Below are positions 33,874 to 43,595 of a DNA stretch of 64,000 nucleotides, piece after piece. The stretch is taken from NCBI RefSeq assembly GCF_947503415.1, contig NZ_CANNDS010000001.1, positions 248,001 through 312,000 of the forward strand. Reading direction: 5' to 3'. How positions within the stretch are numbered: the stretch's first letter is position 1; each line of letters starts with the position of its first letter. The translations under genes and the position numbers were made by a program. Source of the DNA: an uncultured Tateyamaria sp. GTDB taxonomy: Bacteria; Pseudomonadota; Alphaproteobacteria; Rhodobacterales; Rhodobacteraceae. The notes under the pieces were generated by a model that was given only the letters and a program-made list of their open reading frames with translations, ran no database searches and was not told the origin of the DNA.

Positions 33874-36260
33874 ATGCCCCCCTTTGACCGAAGCCTGAGC
33901 GCGTTGGTCACAACAAAAACAGACGACAACGCCATCGCCAACGCTGCCAAAGCAGGAGACAGTTGCGGCCCGCCTAACGGCACCAGAACACCGGCAGCCA
34001 CCGGGATCAGCGCAGTGTTGTAGACAAACGCCCAGCCAAGGTTCTGCCAGATGTTGCGCAAGGTGGCTGCGCTGATGTGCAAAGCCCGCAGAACCGCGCC
34101 GGGCTCGGGCGACATCAGCACGACATCAGCCGCTTCGATTGCGGCGTCGGTGGCCCCGTTCACGGCCAGGCCCACGTCCGCAGACGCGAGGGCCGGTGCA
34201 TCGTTCAGTCCGTCACCGACATATGCAACCGGTCCATGCGCCGTGCGCAAGTCCTGCAGCGCATCGACTTTCTGATCCGGTTTCACGCCCGCAACAACGG
34301 TATCAATCTGCAATTGATCGGCGACATGGCGGGCCGCTGCCTGAGTGTCGCCCGAGATCATGGCGACCGCGCGACCCTGCGCTTTCAAGGCAGCAACGGC
34401 GTCCGCAGCACCTGCGCGAATTGTGTCCCGCACGGATATTGCAGCCACGTGATGACCATCGACGCCGACATGTACAATCGTGGCTCCGGTGTCGGCCCAG
34501 GCCGATGCTTGGGTACTCAAGGCCTTGCTCGCTGATATCCCGCTCTGCTCCAGCATCTCCATATTGCCGACGACAACGGCCTGCCCGTCAACTGTCGCAG
34601 ACGCCCCCGCCCCCAGGACCGCGGCAAAGCCGCTCACATCCGTGGGTGCTTTTTCGGCTGCGGCAACAATGGCCTGAGCGATTGGGTGTTCGGACAGGCT
34701 TTCAACGCCCGCAGCAGCACGCAGAACCACGGCTTTTTCCTGTTCATCCGCAACGGCGATGTCGTGCACCTGCGGCTTGCCAATCGTCAGTGTGCCCGTT
34801 TTGTCAAAGGCCACAACCCGCGCATCCTGCACACGCTGCAGCGCATCTCCCTTGTGAAAGAGCACACCCAATTCCGCCGCACGGCCTGTGCCGACCATGA
34901 CCGACATTGGGGTGGCCAGTCCCATTGCACAGGGGCACGCAATGATCAGCACCGATACTGCAGCCACCACCGCAGGAGCCAGCCCGACAAGGGTCCACCA
35001 CGCCACAAAGGCGATGACCGCAACGGACAGAACCGCAGGCACGAACCACGCCGTGATCCGGTTCACCAAGGCTTCGACCGGCAGTCGTGCCGCCTGAGCA
35101 TCGCGGGTCAGAGACGTGATGCGTGCAAGAACCGTGTCCTCGCCCACATGCGTCGCGCGCAGTAAAAGCGTTCCGGTGGTGGTCAATGTTCCGCCCGTCA
35201 CTGTGTCGCCTGGCTGCTTCAGGACCGGAACGGGCTCGCCCGTCAGCATGCTTTCGTCGATATGGCTGTGACCGTTGACAACCTCACCATCCACGGGAAC
35301 TCGCCCCCCCGGGCGCACGCGCAGCACGTCGCCCGCCACAATTGTAGACAACGGCACGGTGTCGATCTGCCCGTCACGCACGCGTTCGGCCGTATCGGGC
35401 TGCAACCCAAGCAGACGACGCACTGCGTCCCCCGTCCGCCCCTTGGCCCGCGCCTCAAGCCAACGTCCCATCAGGATCAGAGTGACGATGACAGCGGCAG
35501 CTTCGAAATAGACACCGGCAGGCGGCAGAATGCCCGGAGCCAGCACCGAAAACGCCGAAAAGCCAAATGCTGCCCCGGCACCAAGGGCGACAAGCGCATC
35601 CATGTCGGGGCGCGCCTTCAGCAGGTTCGGCACACCGCGCCGAAAGAAGGCGGCACCGGGTCCCGCCAAAACAATCGCCGTCATGATGAGTTGAAAGAGA
35701 TGGCTGTTGGTGGTGCCAATCGTTCGCGCCACCCAGTGGTGCAACGGAGGAAAGATGTGGCCACCCATTTCGATTATGAAAACCGGCAGCGTCAGGACCG
35801 CAGCCAGCACAAACTTGCGAAACATGATCTGAGTTTCGTCACTGTGTTCGGCCTGCTCTTGCGCGGCATCTGCGGGGTATCCCGCGGATTTGAGGGCCAA
35901 ACGCAATTCGGTATCGTCACCCAGCGTTTCGACAATCAGGCTCTTCGTGGGCAGGCGCGCCTCTGCCCGCAAGACGCCCGGCACAGCCTGCGCGGCGGCC
36001 TCGATACGCCCCACGCAAGAGGCACAGGACATGGCCGGAATATGCAATTCGGCCTGCCGAACCTCTGCCGGATAGCCAGCGCGATCAAGGGCGCGTGCGG
36101 CATCCACAGCCGCAACACCCGACACGCGCGCGCTGTGATCGGCAAGGTTCACGCGCACATCCTGCGCACCCGGCAACGCGGTCAAGGCGGCCTCGGCCCG
36201 CCCAACGCAGGATGCGCAGTGCAAGCCCTGCAGCCCGAATGTCAGTGCTGTATCTGTCAT
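33870..36260 (-). CDS. copA: copper-exporting P1B-type ATPase
   Basis: A 796-residue Cu(I) exporter. Two N-terminal heavy-metal domains carry LHCASCVGRAE and MSCASCVGRIE. Then come membrane helices, TGEPVPV, the transport motif ACPCAMGL, phosphorylation site FDKTGTLTIGKP, SEHPIAQA and GDGLNDAPAL. The ATG at 36260 is only 7 bases beyond the -10 box of a CueR-type promoter; a start at 36269 would lie inside that promoter. The operon copA-cueR is autoregulated in this reading. Confidence 0.95.
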   Translation of the reverse strand: MTDTALTFGLQGLHCASCVGRAEAALTALPGAQDVRVNLADHSARVSGVAAVDAARALDRAGYPAEVRQAELHIPAMSCASCVGRIEAAAQAVPGVLRAEARLPTKSLIVETLGDDTELRLALKSAGYPADAAQEQAEHSDETQIMFRKFVLAAVLTLPVFIIEMGGHIFPPLHHWVARTIGTTNSHLFQLIMTAIVLAGPGAAFFRRGVPNLLKARPDMDALVALGAGAAFGFSAFSVLAPGILPPAGVYFEAAAVIVTLILMGRWLEARAKGRTGDAVRRLLGLQPDTAERVRDGQIDTVPLSTIVAGDVLRVRPGGRVPVDGEVVNGHSHIDESMLTGEPVPVLKQPGDTVTGGTLTTTGTLLLRATHVGEDTVLARITSLTRDAQAARLPVEALVNRITAWFVPAVLSVAVIAFVAWWTLVGLAPAVVAAVSVLIIACPCAMGLATPMSVMVGTGRAAELGVLFHKGDALQRVQDARVVAFDKTGTLTIGKPQVHDIAVADEQEKAVVLRAAAGVESLSEHPIAQAIVAAAEKAPTDVSGFAAVLGAGASATVDGQAVVVGNMEMLEQSGISASKALSTQASAWADTGATIVHVGVDGHHVAAISVRDTIRAGAADAVAALKAQGRAVAMISGDTQAAARHVADQLQIDTVVAGVKPDQKVDALQDLRTAHGPVAYVGDGLNDAPALASADVGLAVNGATDAAIEAADVVLMSPEPGAVLRALHISAATLRNIWQNLGWAFVYNTALIPVAAGVLVPLGGPQLSPALAALAMALSSVFVVTNALRLRSKGGM

Positions 36261-36267
36261 ACTTTGC

Positions 36268-36297
36268 ACATAAGGGTTCCAGTCACTGGAAGGTCAA
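36268..36297 (-). promoter_or_regulatory. CueR-type promoter and operator of copA
   Basis: On the minus strand TTGACC (36297-36292) and TTATGT (36273-36268) are separated by 18 bases, the long spacer typical of MerR-controlled promoters. The spacer holds the dyad ACCTTCC-AGTGACT-GGAACCC. The overlap with the expected start site makes the mRNA almost leaderless. Confidence 0.8.
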
Positions 36298-36391
36298 CCC
36301 CACGATGAAACAAACCATGGCGCAGGTGTGAGTTGTGCGTCAGCCGCGACCATGACAGGAAGACGCGGCGCTGAAATTTGGAAGACCGACA

Positions 36392-38041
36392 ATGAAAGAT
36401 CTGCCACCCAATCCGCCTCGTGCCGCTGACGTTTTGGCCGCACGGCTGTATGACGCAGGGTGTCGCTTTGCCTTTGGCATGCCCGGGGGCGAGGTTCTGA
36501 CCCTGGTCGATGCACTGGAACGCGCAGGCATACGGTTCATCCTGTGCAAGCATGAAAATGCAGCCGCCTTCATGGCCGAAGGGGCATGGCACCGCACCGG
36601 CGCGCCGGGTGTTCTTGTGGCAACGGTCGGACCGGGTGCATTGAACGGGGTGAACGCGGTTGCCAACGCCCATCAGGACCGCGTGCCGCTGATCGTGTTG
36701 GCGGGCTGCGTGGACGCGGACGAGGCGCAGACCTACACGCATCAGGTGCTTGACCAGACGCAAGTCTTCCGGCCCATCACCAAAGCCACATTTACACTCA
36801 ATACAGGCGCCGCACATGTCATCGCAGACAAGGCCGTGTCCATCGCACTTGAGGGACGGCCTGGTCCCGTCCACATTGATGTCCCGATTACGGTCGCTGT
36901 CACGCCTGTCACGCCCGTCATTCCCGCACACCGCGCGTCAGCGGAGCCCATGATCCCGGCACCGCATACGCTGTCTGAAATGCGCGACGCGCTCGCCCGT
37001 GCCGAACGGCCAGTGCTGATTGTCGGTGTAGATGCGCTCAATCAGAACTTCGACACGCGCCGCAAGGATATGGCTGCAACTTTGCGGACCTTCGCGGAAA
37101 CCTTCAACGTTCCGGTGATCACCACCTACAAGGCCAAGGGCTTGCTGCCCGAAGACCACCCGTTGTCGTTGGGTGGCGCGGGCCTGTCCCCCAAGGCCGA
37201 CGAGATTCTGCTGCCGCTTGTGCACCGCGCAGACTTGATCATCGGGCTTGGCTATGACCCGATTGAAATGCGGACTGGCTGGCGGGATTTCTACTATCCC
37301 GGCATCCAGACCATGATCGACATCACGGCCGAGCCGAACCACCACTACATGCATCAGGCGACCACCAACGTGATTGGCGATTGTGCCGCGACGCTGACGG
37401 CAATGGCAGATGGCATGACGCCCCGCAGCACGTGGACGGACGGAGAGATCCCAGTCGCAAAGGCCAATCTGACAAGCGCATTTCCCAGCGACGAGGATTG
37501 GGGACCTGCCGCCATCATCGATACATGCCGCAACGAACTGCCACGCACCGCGCTTGCCACGGCAGACAGTGGCGCCCACCGCATCCTGCTCAGCCAGATG
37601 TGGGAATGCTACGAGGCCCGCGGGCTCATGCAATCATCTGCCCTGTGCACCATGGGGTGCGCGATCCCACTGGCGATGGGCGCGCAGGTCGCTGATCCCG
37701 AAAGGACAGTTGTAAGTTTTTCCGGTGACGCGGGTTTCCTGATGGTCGCGGGTGAGCTGTCGACTGCGGCGGAGCTTGGGCTCAATACCATTTTCGTGGT
37801 CTTCGTTGATGCCTCCCTTGCCCTGATCGAATTGAAACAGCGGCAGCGGCAATTGACCAATGCGGGTGTCGACTTTGCCAAACACGACTTTGCCGCCATG
37901 GGCCGGGCCTTCGGCGGTGCAGGGCATACCGTGACGTCGCGGGCGGAACTGAAAGACGCCCTTGCCGACGCCCAAACCGCCGATACCTTCACTGTGATTG
38001 CAGCCGTGATCGATCGGGGGGCTTATGACGGACGAATCTAA
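36392..38041 (+). CDS. acetolactate-synthase-like thiamine-diphosphate enzyme
   Basis: A 549-residue TPP enzyme. The N-terminal pyrimidine domain has MPGGEVLTLVDAL and catalytic Glu55 in KHENAAAFMAEG. The C-terminal domain has the metal loop GDAGFLMVAGELSTAAELG ending VDASLALIELKQR, with Asp in the metal position. It resembles IlvB-like proteins of unknown substrate rather than the biosynthetic large subunit, and no regulatory IlvH subunit is nearby. It overlaps the next gene, a CoA-transferase, by 17 bases, so a joint acyl-CoA or 2-oxo-acid pathway is likely. Confidence 0.8.
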   Translation: MKDLPPNPPRAADVLAARLYDAGCRFAFGMPGGEVLTLVDALERAGIRFILCKHENAAAFMAEGAWHRTGAPGVLVATVGPGALNGVNAVANAHQDRVPLIVLAGCVDADEAQTYTHQVLDQTQVFRPITKATFTLNTGAAHVIADKAVSIALEGRPGPVHIDVPITVAVTPVTPVIPAHRASAEPMIPAPHTLSEMRDALARAERPVLIVGVDALNQNFDTRRKDMAATLRTFAETFNVPVITTYKAKGLLPEDHPLSLGGAGLSPKADEILLPLVHRADLIIGLGYDPIEMRTGWRDFYYPGIQTMIDITAEPNHHYMHQATTNVIGDCAATLTAMADGMTPRSTWTDGEIPVAKANLTSAFPSDEDWGPAAIIDTCRNELPRTALATADSGAHRILLSQMWECYEARGLMQSSALCTMGCAIPLAMGAQVADPERTVVSFSGDAGFLMVAGELSTAAELGLNTIFVVFVDASLALIELKQRQRQLTNAGVDFAKHDFAAMGRAFGGAGHTVTSRAELKDALADAQTADTFTVIAAVIDRGAYDGRI

Positions 38042-39242
38042 AACACCGGGCGCATTGGACGGGCTATTCGTCCTGGACCTGTCGCGCATTCTGGCGGGTC
38101 CGACGGCGACGCAGATGCTGGGCGACCTTGGGGCCACCGTGATCAAGATTGAGAACCCCAAGACCGGCGGTGATGACACCCGTGGCTGGGGCCCCAACTA
38201 TGCGCGCGACACCGACGGGCAACCCACTGATCTGTCGGCCTATTTCATGTCCGCCAACCGCAACAAGCAGTCGGTTGCCGTGGATCTGTCGACGGACAAC
38301 GGACAGAACACAATCCGCCAACTTGCCTCCCGCGCTGACGTGGTGATCGAAAACTACAAACCCGGCGGATTGGTCAAATACGGGCTCGACCACGACACGC
38401 TGCTCAAGGCGCACCCAAACCTCGTCTACTGCTCGATTTCGGGCTTCGGGCAGACAGGGCCGAACCGCGATCAGCCGGGCTATGACCTGATGGCTCAGGG
38501 CTACGGCGGGATCATGTCGTTGACAGGTGATCCGGACGGTGCACCAACGAAGGTGGGCGTGGGCATCGCGGACGTCATGTGTGGAATGTATGCCACCATC
38601 GGCATTTTGGCAGCGCTGCGCCACCGGGACCAAACGGGCGAAGGGCAGCATATCGACCTCAGCCTTGTCGACGCGCAGATGGCGTGGCTCATCAACGAGG
38701 GATGCAACTACCTTGTGTCCGGCCAGGTGCCTGAACGGCGCGGAAACGCGCATCCGAATATCGTGCCCTATGACGCCTTTGGCACATCTGATGGCCACGT
38801 GCTGGTGGCGGTTGGCAATGACAGCCAGTTTGTCCGGTTTTGCGACGCCATCGGCGCCCCCGCGCTGGGACGCGATCCACGCTACACCACCAATCTCAAC
38901 CGGATCGAAAACCGGGTGGCTCTGACCGCGTCTCTGACCCCCATTCTGGCCAAGATGACCAAGGACGAGTTGCTGGCCAAAATGCACGCCGTGAAGGTCC
39001 CGGGCGGGCCGATCCATGATGTGGCAGAGGCACTGACATCCGATCAGGCACAGGCACGGGGCACGGTGGTCGAGGTCGCCCGCGACGACATCACCGACGG
39101 ACACGTCCGGCTGTTGGCGAATCCACTGAAATTTTCGGCCACACCGGTCACTTACAGGCGACCACCGCCGCGTTTCGGGCAGGATACGGACGCCGTTCTT
39201 GCAACATTGCGCGACGAAAAACCGCAAGGTAACTCCGAGTAA
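38025..39242 (+). CDS. CaiB/BaiF-family CoA-transferase
   Basis: A 405-residue type III CoA-transferase. Features: LDLSRILAGPTATQMLGDLGA, VIKIENPKTGGDDTR, ADVVIENYKPG, SISGFGQTGP and the catalytic aspartate region GVGIADVMCGM near residue 182. It moves CoA between carboxylic acids; the substrate is unknown. The start overlaps the TPP-enzyme gene. This pairing recalls formyl-CoA transferase with oxalyl-CoA decarboxylase, but the partner here looks like an acetolactate synthase. Confidence 0.88.
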   Translation: MTDESKTPGALDGLFVLDLSRILAGPTATQMLGDLGATVIKIENPKTGGDDTRGWGPNYARDTDGQPTDLSAYFMSANRNKQSVAVDLSTDNGQNTIRQLASRADVVIENYKPGGLVKYGLDHDTLLKAHPNLVYCSISGFGQTGPNRDQPGYDLMAQGYGGIMSLTGDPDGAPTKVGVGIADVMCGMYATIGILAALRHRDQTGEGQHIDLSLVDAQMAWLINEGCNYLVSGQVPERRGNAHPNIVPYDAFGTSDGHVLVAVGNDSQFVRFCDAIGAPALGRDPRYTTNLNRIENRVALTASLTPILAKMTKDELLAKMHAVKVPGGPIHDVAEALTSDQAQARGTVVEVARDDITDGHVRLLANPLKFSATPVTYRRPPPRFGQDTDAVLATLRDEKPQGNSE

Positions 39243-39414
39243 TCCAAGCGCTTTGGCCGTTTTTTGCCGGCTTTGAGGGTGAGTGCTGACATTTTGCTCA
39301 CGGAACCCCCTGAATCGCTTCACGGTTGCGTGTTACGCGGCTGCACACACTGCCAAAGCGGCACAGATGGTTTACACCCAACTTCGAAGAACGCTGGTAA
39401 GAGGTACAGCCACG

Positions 39415-40761
39415 ATGATGCACGACATTTGCCAAGCCCCGGTCACATTGGATGACCCGGCCCTCGTAGAGGAATGGAACGGAATGATCCGGGCCTTTCT
39501 CGCGCACGGCACGGCAACGCCGACCCATCTGGGCGCAGTACTGAGCGGCGCGCCGCAATTTGCAATGGGCTTTGCGGCGAAGGGGCTGTTCTCCCTGATG
39601 ATGGGCCGCAAGGAACTTTGGGACGTGGCCCATCAGGCTGGCAAGGATGCGGTGGCCGCACTTGCCGTGTCAGGTGGATCGTCTCGCGAGCGGCTCTGGG
39701 TGCGGGCGCTGGGGGAATGGCTTGATGGCCGTCCGTCGGGTGCCATCGCCGCGATGGAGCGGGTGCTTGCCGAATATCCCACCGACACATTGTCCGCAAA
39801 GGTGTCCCACGCGATCCGCTTTATCCTTGGTGACGGCGTCGGCATGCGTGCCTCGATCGAAAACGTGCTGGACGCGCACAAGGGTCACGCGCTCGAAGGA
39901 TACGTGCTGGGCTGTCACGCCTTCACGCTTGAGGAAACGGGCGAATACGATGCGGCCGAAGCGGCTGGCCTGAAGGGGCTGGAGCTGTCCACAGATGACG
40001 CGTGGGGCCTGCACGCCGTGGCCCACGTCTATGACATGACCGCACGCCCCGACGCCGGTATTTGGCTGATCGAGAACAATTGCGCGGCATGGGATCACTG
40101 CAACAACTTCCGCTACCACGTGTGGTGGCACAAGGCGCTGTTGCATATGGACAGGGGTGAGAATGACATCGTTCTGGCGCTCTATGATCAACAGATCCGG
40201 TCAGACAAGACAGACGACTACCGCGACATTGCCAACGCAACATCACTGCTGATGCGGCTTGAGCTTGAAGGTGTCCACGTGGGGGACCGCTGGGACGAAC
40301 TGGCGGACTTCGCGCAGCATCGCACCGATGATGGGTGTCTTGTCTTTGCCGACCTGCACTACCAGCTGGCCCTCGGGGCCGCCGGGCGGGACGACGCCGA
40401 AGCTGCAATGACATCACGCTTTGCCGTAGATGCCGCGCGTCAGGGCGAGATGCCTGCACGCGTCGCCAATCCGGGCAAGGCCGCGCTTTCGGGCCTCAAT
40501 GCCTTTGCCGAAGGGCGCTATGACGCGGCCTTCCGGGATCTCGCATCGGCCCGTCCGTCCATGCAGATCATCGGCGGTAGCCACGCCCAACGCGACGTGT
40601 TCGAACGCATGACAATCGACGCAGGTTTGCGGTCAGGCATGCACGACGCAGTCGAAGCCCTGTTGGAAGACAGGATCGACCGCCGCGCAGGTGCGGTTGA
40701 CCGCTTTGCCGCATCGCGGCTCGCCTCCATTCAGGACGCACGGCGCATTCCCGCGCAGTGA
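39415..40761 (+). CDS. TTC38-like tetratricopeptide repeat protein
   Basis: A 448-residue helical repeat protein similar to the TTC38 family: GYVLGCHAFTLEETGEYDAA, HAVAHVYDM, then CNNFRYHVWWHKALLHMDRG. There is no signal peptide. The first of two adjacent ATGs (39415) is used; AAGAGG lies upstream. Function unknown. It precedes the opg operon by 45 bases on the same strand and could be co-transcribed. Confidence 0.75.
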   Translation: MMHDICQAPVTLDDPALVEEWNGMIRAFLAHGTATPTHLGAVLSGAPQFAMGFAAKGLFSLMMGRKELWDVAHQAGKDAVAALAVSGGSSRERLWVRALGEWLDGRPSGAIAAMERVLAEYPTDTLSAKVSHAIRFILGDGVGMRASIENVLDAHKGHALEGYVLGCHAFTLEETGEYDAAEAAGLKGLELSTDDAWGLHAVAHVYDMTARPDAGIWLIENNCAAWDHCNNFRYHVWWHKALLHMDRGENDIVLALYDQQIRSDKTDDYRDIANATSLLMRLELEGVHVGDRWDELADFAQHRTDDGCLVFADLHYQLALGAAGRDDAEAAMTSRFAVDAARQGEMPARVANPGKAALSGLNAFAEGRYDAAFRDLASARPSMQIIGGSHAQRDVFERMTIDAGLRSGMHDAVEALLEDRIDRRAGAVDRFAASRLASIQDARRIPAQ

Positions 40762-40806
40762 CGCGCGGGTGTGGTGCCCAATAATAAGGTAAAGTAGACA
40801 GCGGCC

Positions 40807-42069
40807 ATGACTTTTGCCGACCCAACGTCCAGTGCTGCAGCGCCCGCCGCAGCTGCCACCCCCGCCAATCCGGTGCGGGTGCGCGACATCCGTTTGGACT
40901 TCTTTCGCGGCATAGCGATGTTCATCATCCTGTTTGCCCACACACCCGGCAATTTCCTGACGGCCTGGATTCCCGCGCGCTTTGGCTTCTCGGACGCGAC
41001 GGAGATGTTCGTGTTCTGCTCGGGTATGGCGTCGGCCATCGCCTTTGGGGCCACGTTCGACCGGGCAGGCTTTGCGCTTGGCACGGCACGCGTCGCCTAC
41101 CGCATCTGGCAGGTCTACTGGGCGCATGTGGGCCTCTTCTTTGCCACGGCTGCGCTGTTGGTCTTTGTCACCGACCTCGACATCACCACGCGCAACTACT
41201 GGGGTCAGATGAACCTGTGGATGCTGTTTGTCGAAAGCGAGCATTGGCAGAACCCCAACATCCTCTTCAGCTTCATGACGCTGCAATGGGTGCCGAACCT
41301 GTTTGATATCCTGCCGATGTACATGGTCATCTTGGCGATGATGCCGCTGATCCTATTCCTGGCACGCGTGCACCTTGGCCTTGTGGCCGCCTTTTGCATC
41401 GTGCTTTGGATTTTCGCCCAGCGTCGGTTGATGGAAGCGGCGGGCCTGCCCTATCTCAACTTCACGGCGGAGCCTTGGGTGGGCAATGACGACTGGCAAC
41501 GGCGCTGGTTTCTCAACCCCTTTGGCTGGCAACTGGTGTTCTTCACCGGCTTTGCGTTCATGCGGGGCTGGCTGCCCAAGCCACCGGTGAACGCCGTCCT
41601 CATCGGCATCGCGACGGTCATCGTGCTGGCCAACGTGCCGCTGTCCAATATCGGCGTGCGTGAGCTTGGCTTTGAATGGGCCCGCGAGTGGCGGATCGAG
41701 AACCGCCAGTGGATCTCCAAATCCGACTTCGGCATCCTGCGCTATGTGCAGTTCCTTGCGCTCGCCTATCTTGCGTGGGTGATTGCGGGCGACAAAGGCA
41801 ACCGCCTGCGTGTCACTGCCACACACGCCGTGGCCCGCATCTGGGAAAAACTGCTCGCACTGATCTTGAAGGTCGGCCAGCAATCCCTTGCGGTTTTCGT
41901 CGTGTCGATCTTTGTCGCCCGGTTCAATGGCTTTGCAATGGACATCCTGGGCCGCGACACCGGAACCGTTCTGGCCGTCAACGCGTTTGGATGTGGAGTA
42001 CTGATCCTGACAGCCTATCTGGCGGGATGGTTCAAAGCGACACCATGGAAACCGAAGGTGACCCGTTGA
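40807..42069 (+). CDS. opgC: OpgC membrane acyltransferase-like protein
   Basis: A 420-residue integral membrane protein with about ten helices and the OpgC-domain start RLDFFRGIAMFIILFAHTPG, then FSDATEMFVFCSGM. OpgC proteins decorate osmoregulated periplasmic glucans with succinyl or other acyl groups. The stop TGA overlaps the opgG ATG (TGATG). It forms the operon opgC-opgG-opgH. Confidence 0.88.
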   Translation: MTFADPTSSAAAPAAAATPANPVRVRDIRLDFFRGIAMFIILFAHTPGNFLTAWIPARFGFSDATEMFVFCSGMASAIAFGATFDRAGFALGTARVAYRIWQVYWAHVGLFFATAALLVFVTDLDITTRNYWGQMNLWMLFVESEHWQNPNILFSFMTLQWVPNLFDILPMYMVILAMMPLILFLARVHLGLVAAFCIVLWIFAQRRLMEAAGLPYLNFTAEPWVGNDDWQRRWFLNPFGWQLVFFTGFAFMRGWLPKPPVNAVLIGIATVIVLANVPLSNIGVRELGFEWAREWRIENRQWISKSDFGILRYVQFLALAYLAWVIAGDKGNRLRVTATHAVARIWEKLLALILKVGQQSLAVFVVSIFVARFNGFAMDILGRDTGTVLAVNAFGCGVLILTAYLAGWFKATPWKPKVTR

Positions 42070-43595
42070 TGCTGCGACGCGAGTTTCTCGCATCCCTTGC
42101 CGCACTCGCGGCGGCCCCTCATGCGTCCTGGGCGCAAGAGGAACCCGGCTTGCAGCTTGGGGATGCGACCGCATTCAGCCCTTCGGACGTGATTGATCTG
42201 GCGCGCGACAAGGCATCTCGCGCATACGAGCCTCGGCCCATGATCCCCGAGGCGTGGCAGAACCTGACCTATGACCAGTATCGCAAGATCTGGTTCGACA
42301 GCCGCAATGGTCTTTGGGAAGGCACCGACGCCTCCCAACGCATCGACGTGTTCCCCCCGGGGCTCTACTTTCCGCAGGCGATCCGCACTTACGTGGTCGA
42401 AGGCGATCAGGCCCGCCCGCTCAAGTTCGACTTCAGCGTCTTTGACACCACCGACAAATTTCCGACTGATCTGCCCATCGACGATACGCTTGGCTATTCC
42501 GGCCTGCGCCTGCGCGCCGAGTTGCGCCAACCGGGTATCTACGAAGAATACGCCGTCTTTCAGGGGGCCAGTTATTTCCGCGGCATCGGCACAGGCGACA
42601 TCTATGGCCTGTCCGCCCGCGGTCTGGCGCTGAAAACCGGCGACCCAATGGGCGAGGAATTCCCCGACTTCACCCATTTCTGGCTCGAACGGCCCGCCGC
42701 TGGGGCCGCTCAAATCGTCGTGCATGCCTTGCTCGACAGCCCCTCCTGCACTGGTGCCTACCGGTTCGAGATCATGCCGGGCCAGCCCCTCACCATGCAG
42801 GTCGAGGCCGAGATTTTCGCGCGCGAAACATTGACCCATGTGGGCATCGCGCCGCTCACGTCGATGTTCATGTTCGACGACATGGACACACAGCGCTTTG
42901 ACGATTTCCGCCCTGCCGTGCACGACAATGACGGGCTGATGATCCACAACGGGGGCGGTGAGGTGATCTGGCGCCCTCTCGCCAATCCGCGCACGCTTCA
43001 GATCAGCGCGTTCGGGGATAACAACCCGCGCGGTTTCGGCCTGATGCAGCGGGCGCGCAAGTTCAGCGACTTCAACGATCTCGAAGCGCTCTACCACCGC
43101 CGCCCCGGCCTCTGGGTCACACCGGGCGAAGGCTGGGGGCGCGGTTCCGTCGCCCTGATCGAGATCCCGACCGACAAGGAAATCTACGACAACATCGTGG
43201 CCTACTGGCGTCCCTCGGCGGATATCGAAGCAGGCAGATCGCACCGCATCACCTACCGCCTCGACTGGGGCGAAGATCCGGCCCCCACCGCTGCAATGCC
43301 TTTGCGCGTGCTGAACACCGCCGCCGGCGGGCGTCCTGAAGGTGGCCGCATCTTTACCATTGATTTCGAAAACGCCCCCCACGTGCCCGAAGACCTGTCC
43401 AAGATCGACCGCCTTGTCCGGTCCAGCGCGGGCGACGTGACCGAGGGTATCATCCAGCGCAACCCGGAAACGGGCGGCCCGCGGCTGGCCTTCACCTTCA
43501 CGCCGGGTGAGGCGAATTGGGCAGAGTTCCGGGCACAGTTGCGTCTGGATGGGCAAGCGCTCAGCGAAGTATGGCTCTATCGATGGACCGCATGA
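42069..43595 (+). CDS. opgG: periplasmic glucan biosynthesis protein OpgG/OpgD
   Basis: A 508-residue periplasmic protein. The N-terminus MLRREFLASLAALAAAPHASWA has a twin-arginine signal (RREFL) with cleavage near AQE, suggesting Tat export as for OpgD. The mature part has FDSRNGLWEGTDASQRIDVF, SYFRGIGTGDIYGLSARGLA, GWGRGSVALIEIPTDKEIYDN and a C-terminal beta domain, all typical of MdoG. It acts on the linear glucan backbone in the periplasm. Both ends overlap neighbours by a few bases (opgC and opgH). Confidence 0.93.
   Translation: MLRREFLASLAALAAAPHASWAQEEPGLQLGDATAFSPSDVIDLARDKASRAYEPRPMIPEAWQNLTYDQYRKIWFDSRNGLWEGTDASQRIDVFPPGLYFPQAIRTYVVEGDQARPLKFDFSVFDTTDKFPTDLPIDDTLGYSGLRLRAELRQPGIYEEYAVFQGASYFRGIGTGDIYGLSARGLALKTGDPMGEEFPDFTHFWLERPAAGAAQIVVHALLDSPSCTGAYRFEIMPGQPLTMQVEAEIFARETLTHVGIAPLTSMFMFDDMDTQRFDDFRPAVHDNDGLMIHNGGGEVIWRPLANPRTLQISAFGDNNPRGFGLMQRARKFSDFNDLEALYHRRPGLWVTPGEGWGRGSVALIEIPTDKEIYDNIVAYWRPSADIEAGRSHRITYRLDWGEDPAPTAAMPLRVLNTAAGGRPEGGRIFTIDFENAPHVPEDLSKIDRLVRSSAGDVTEGIIQRNPETGGPRLAFTFTPGEANWAEFRAQLRLDGQALSEVWLYRWTA

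Noticed and set aside
38064-39323. 419-codon open frame opposite the CoA-transferase gene
   Set aside because: Same reason; the sense strand encodes an intact CaiB/BaiF protein.
42015-43556. 513-codon open frame opposite opgG
   Set aside because: Antisense to a complete OpgG with all family motifs; its composition is typical of a mirrored GC-rich frame.
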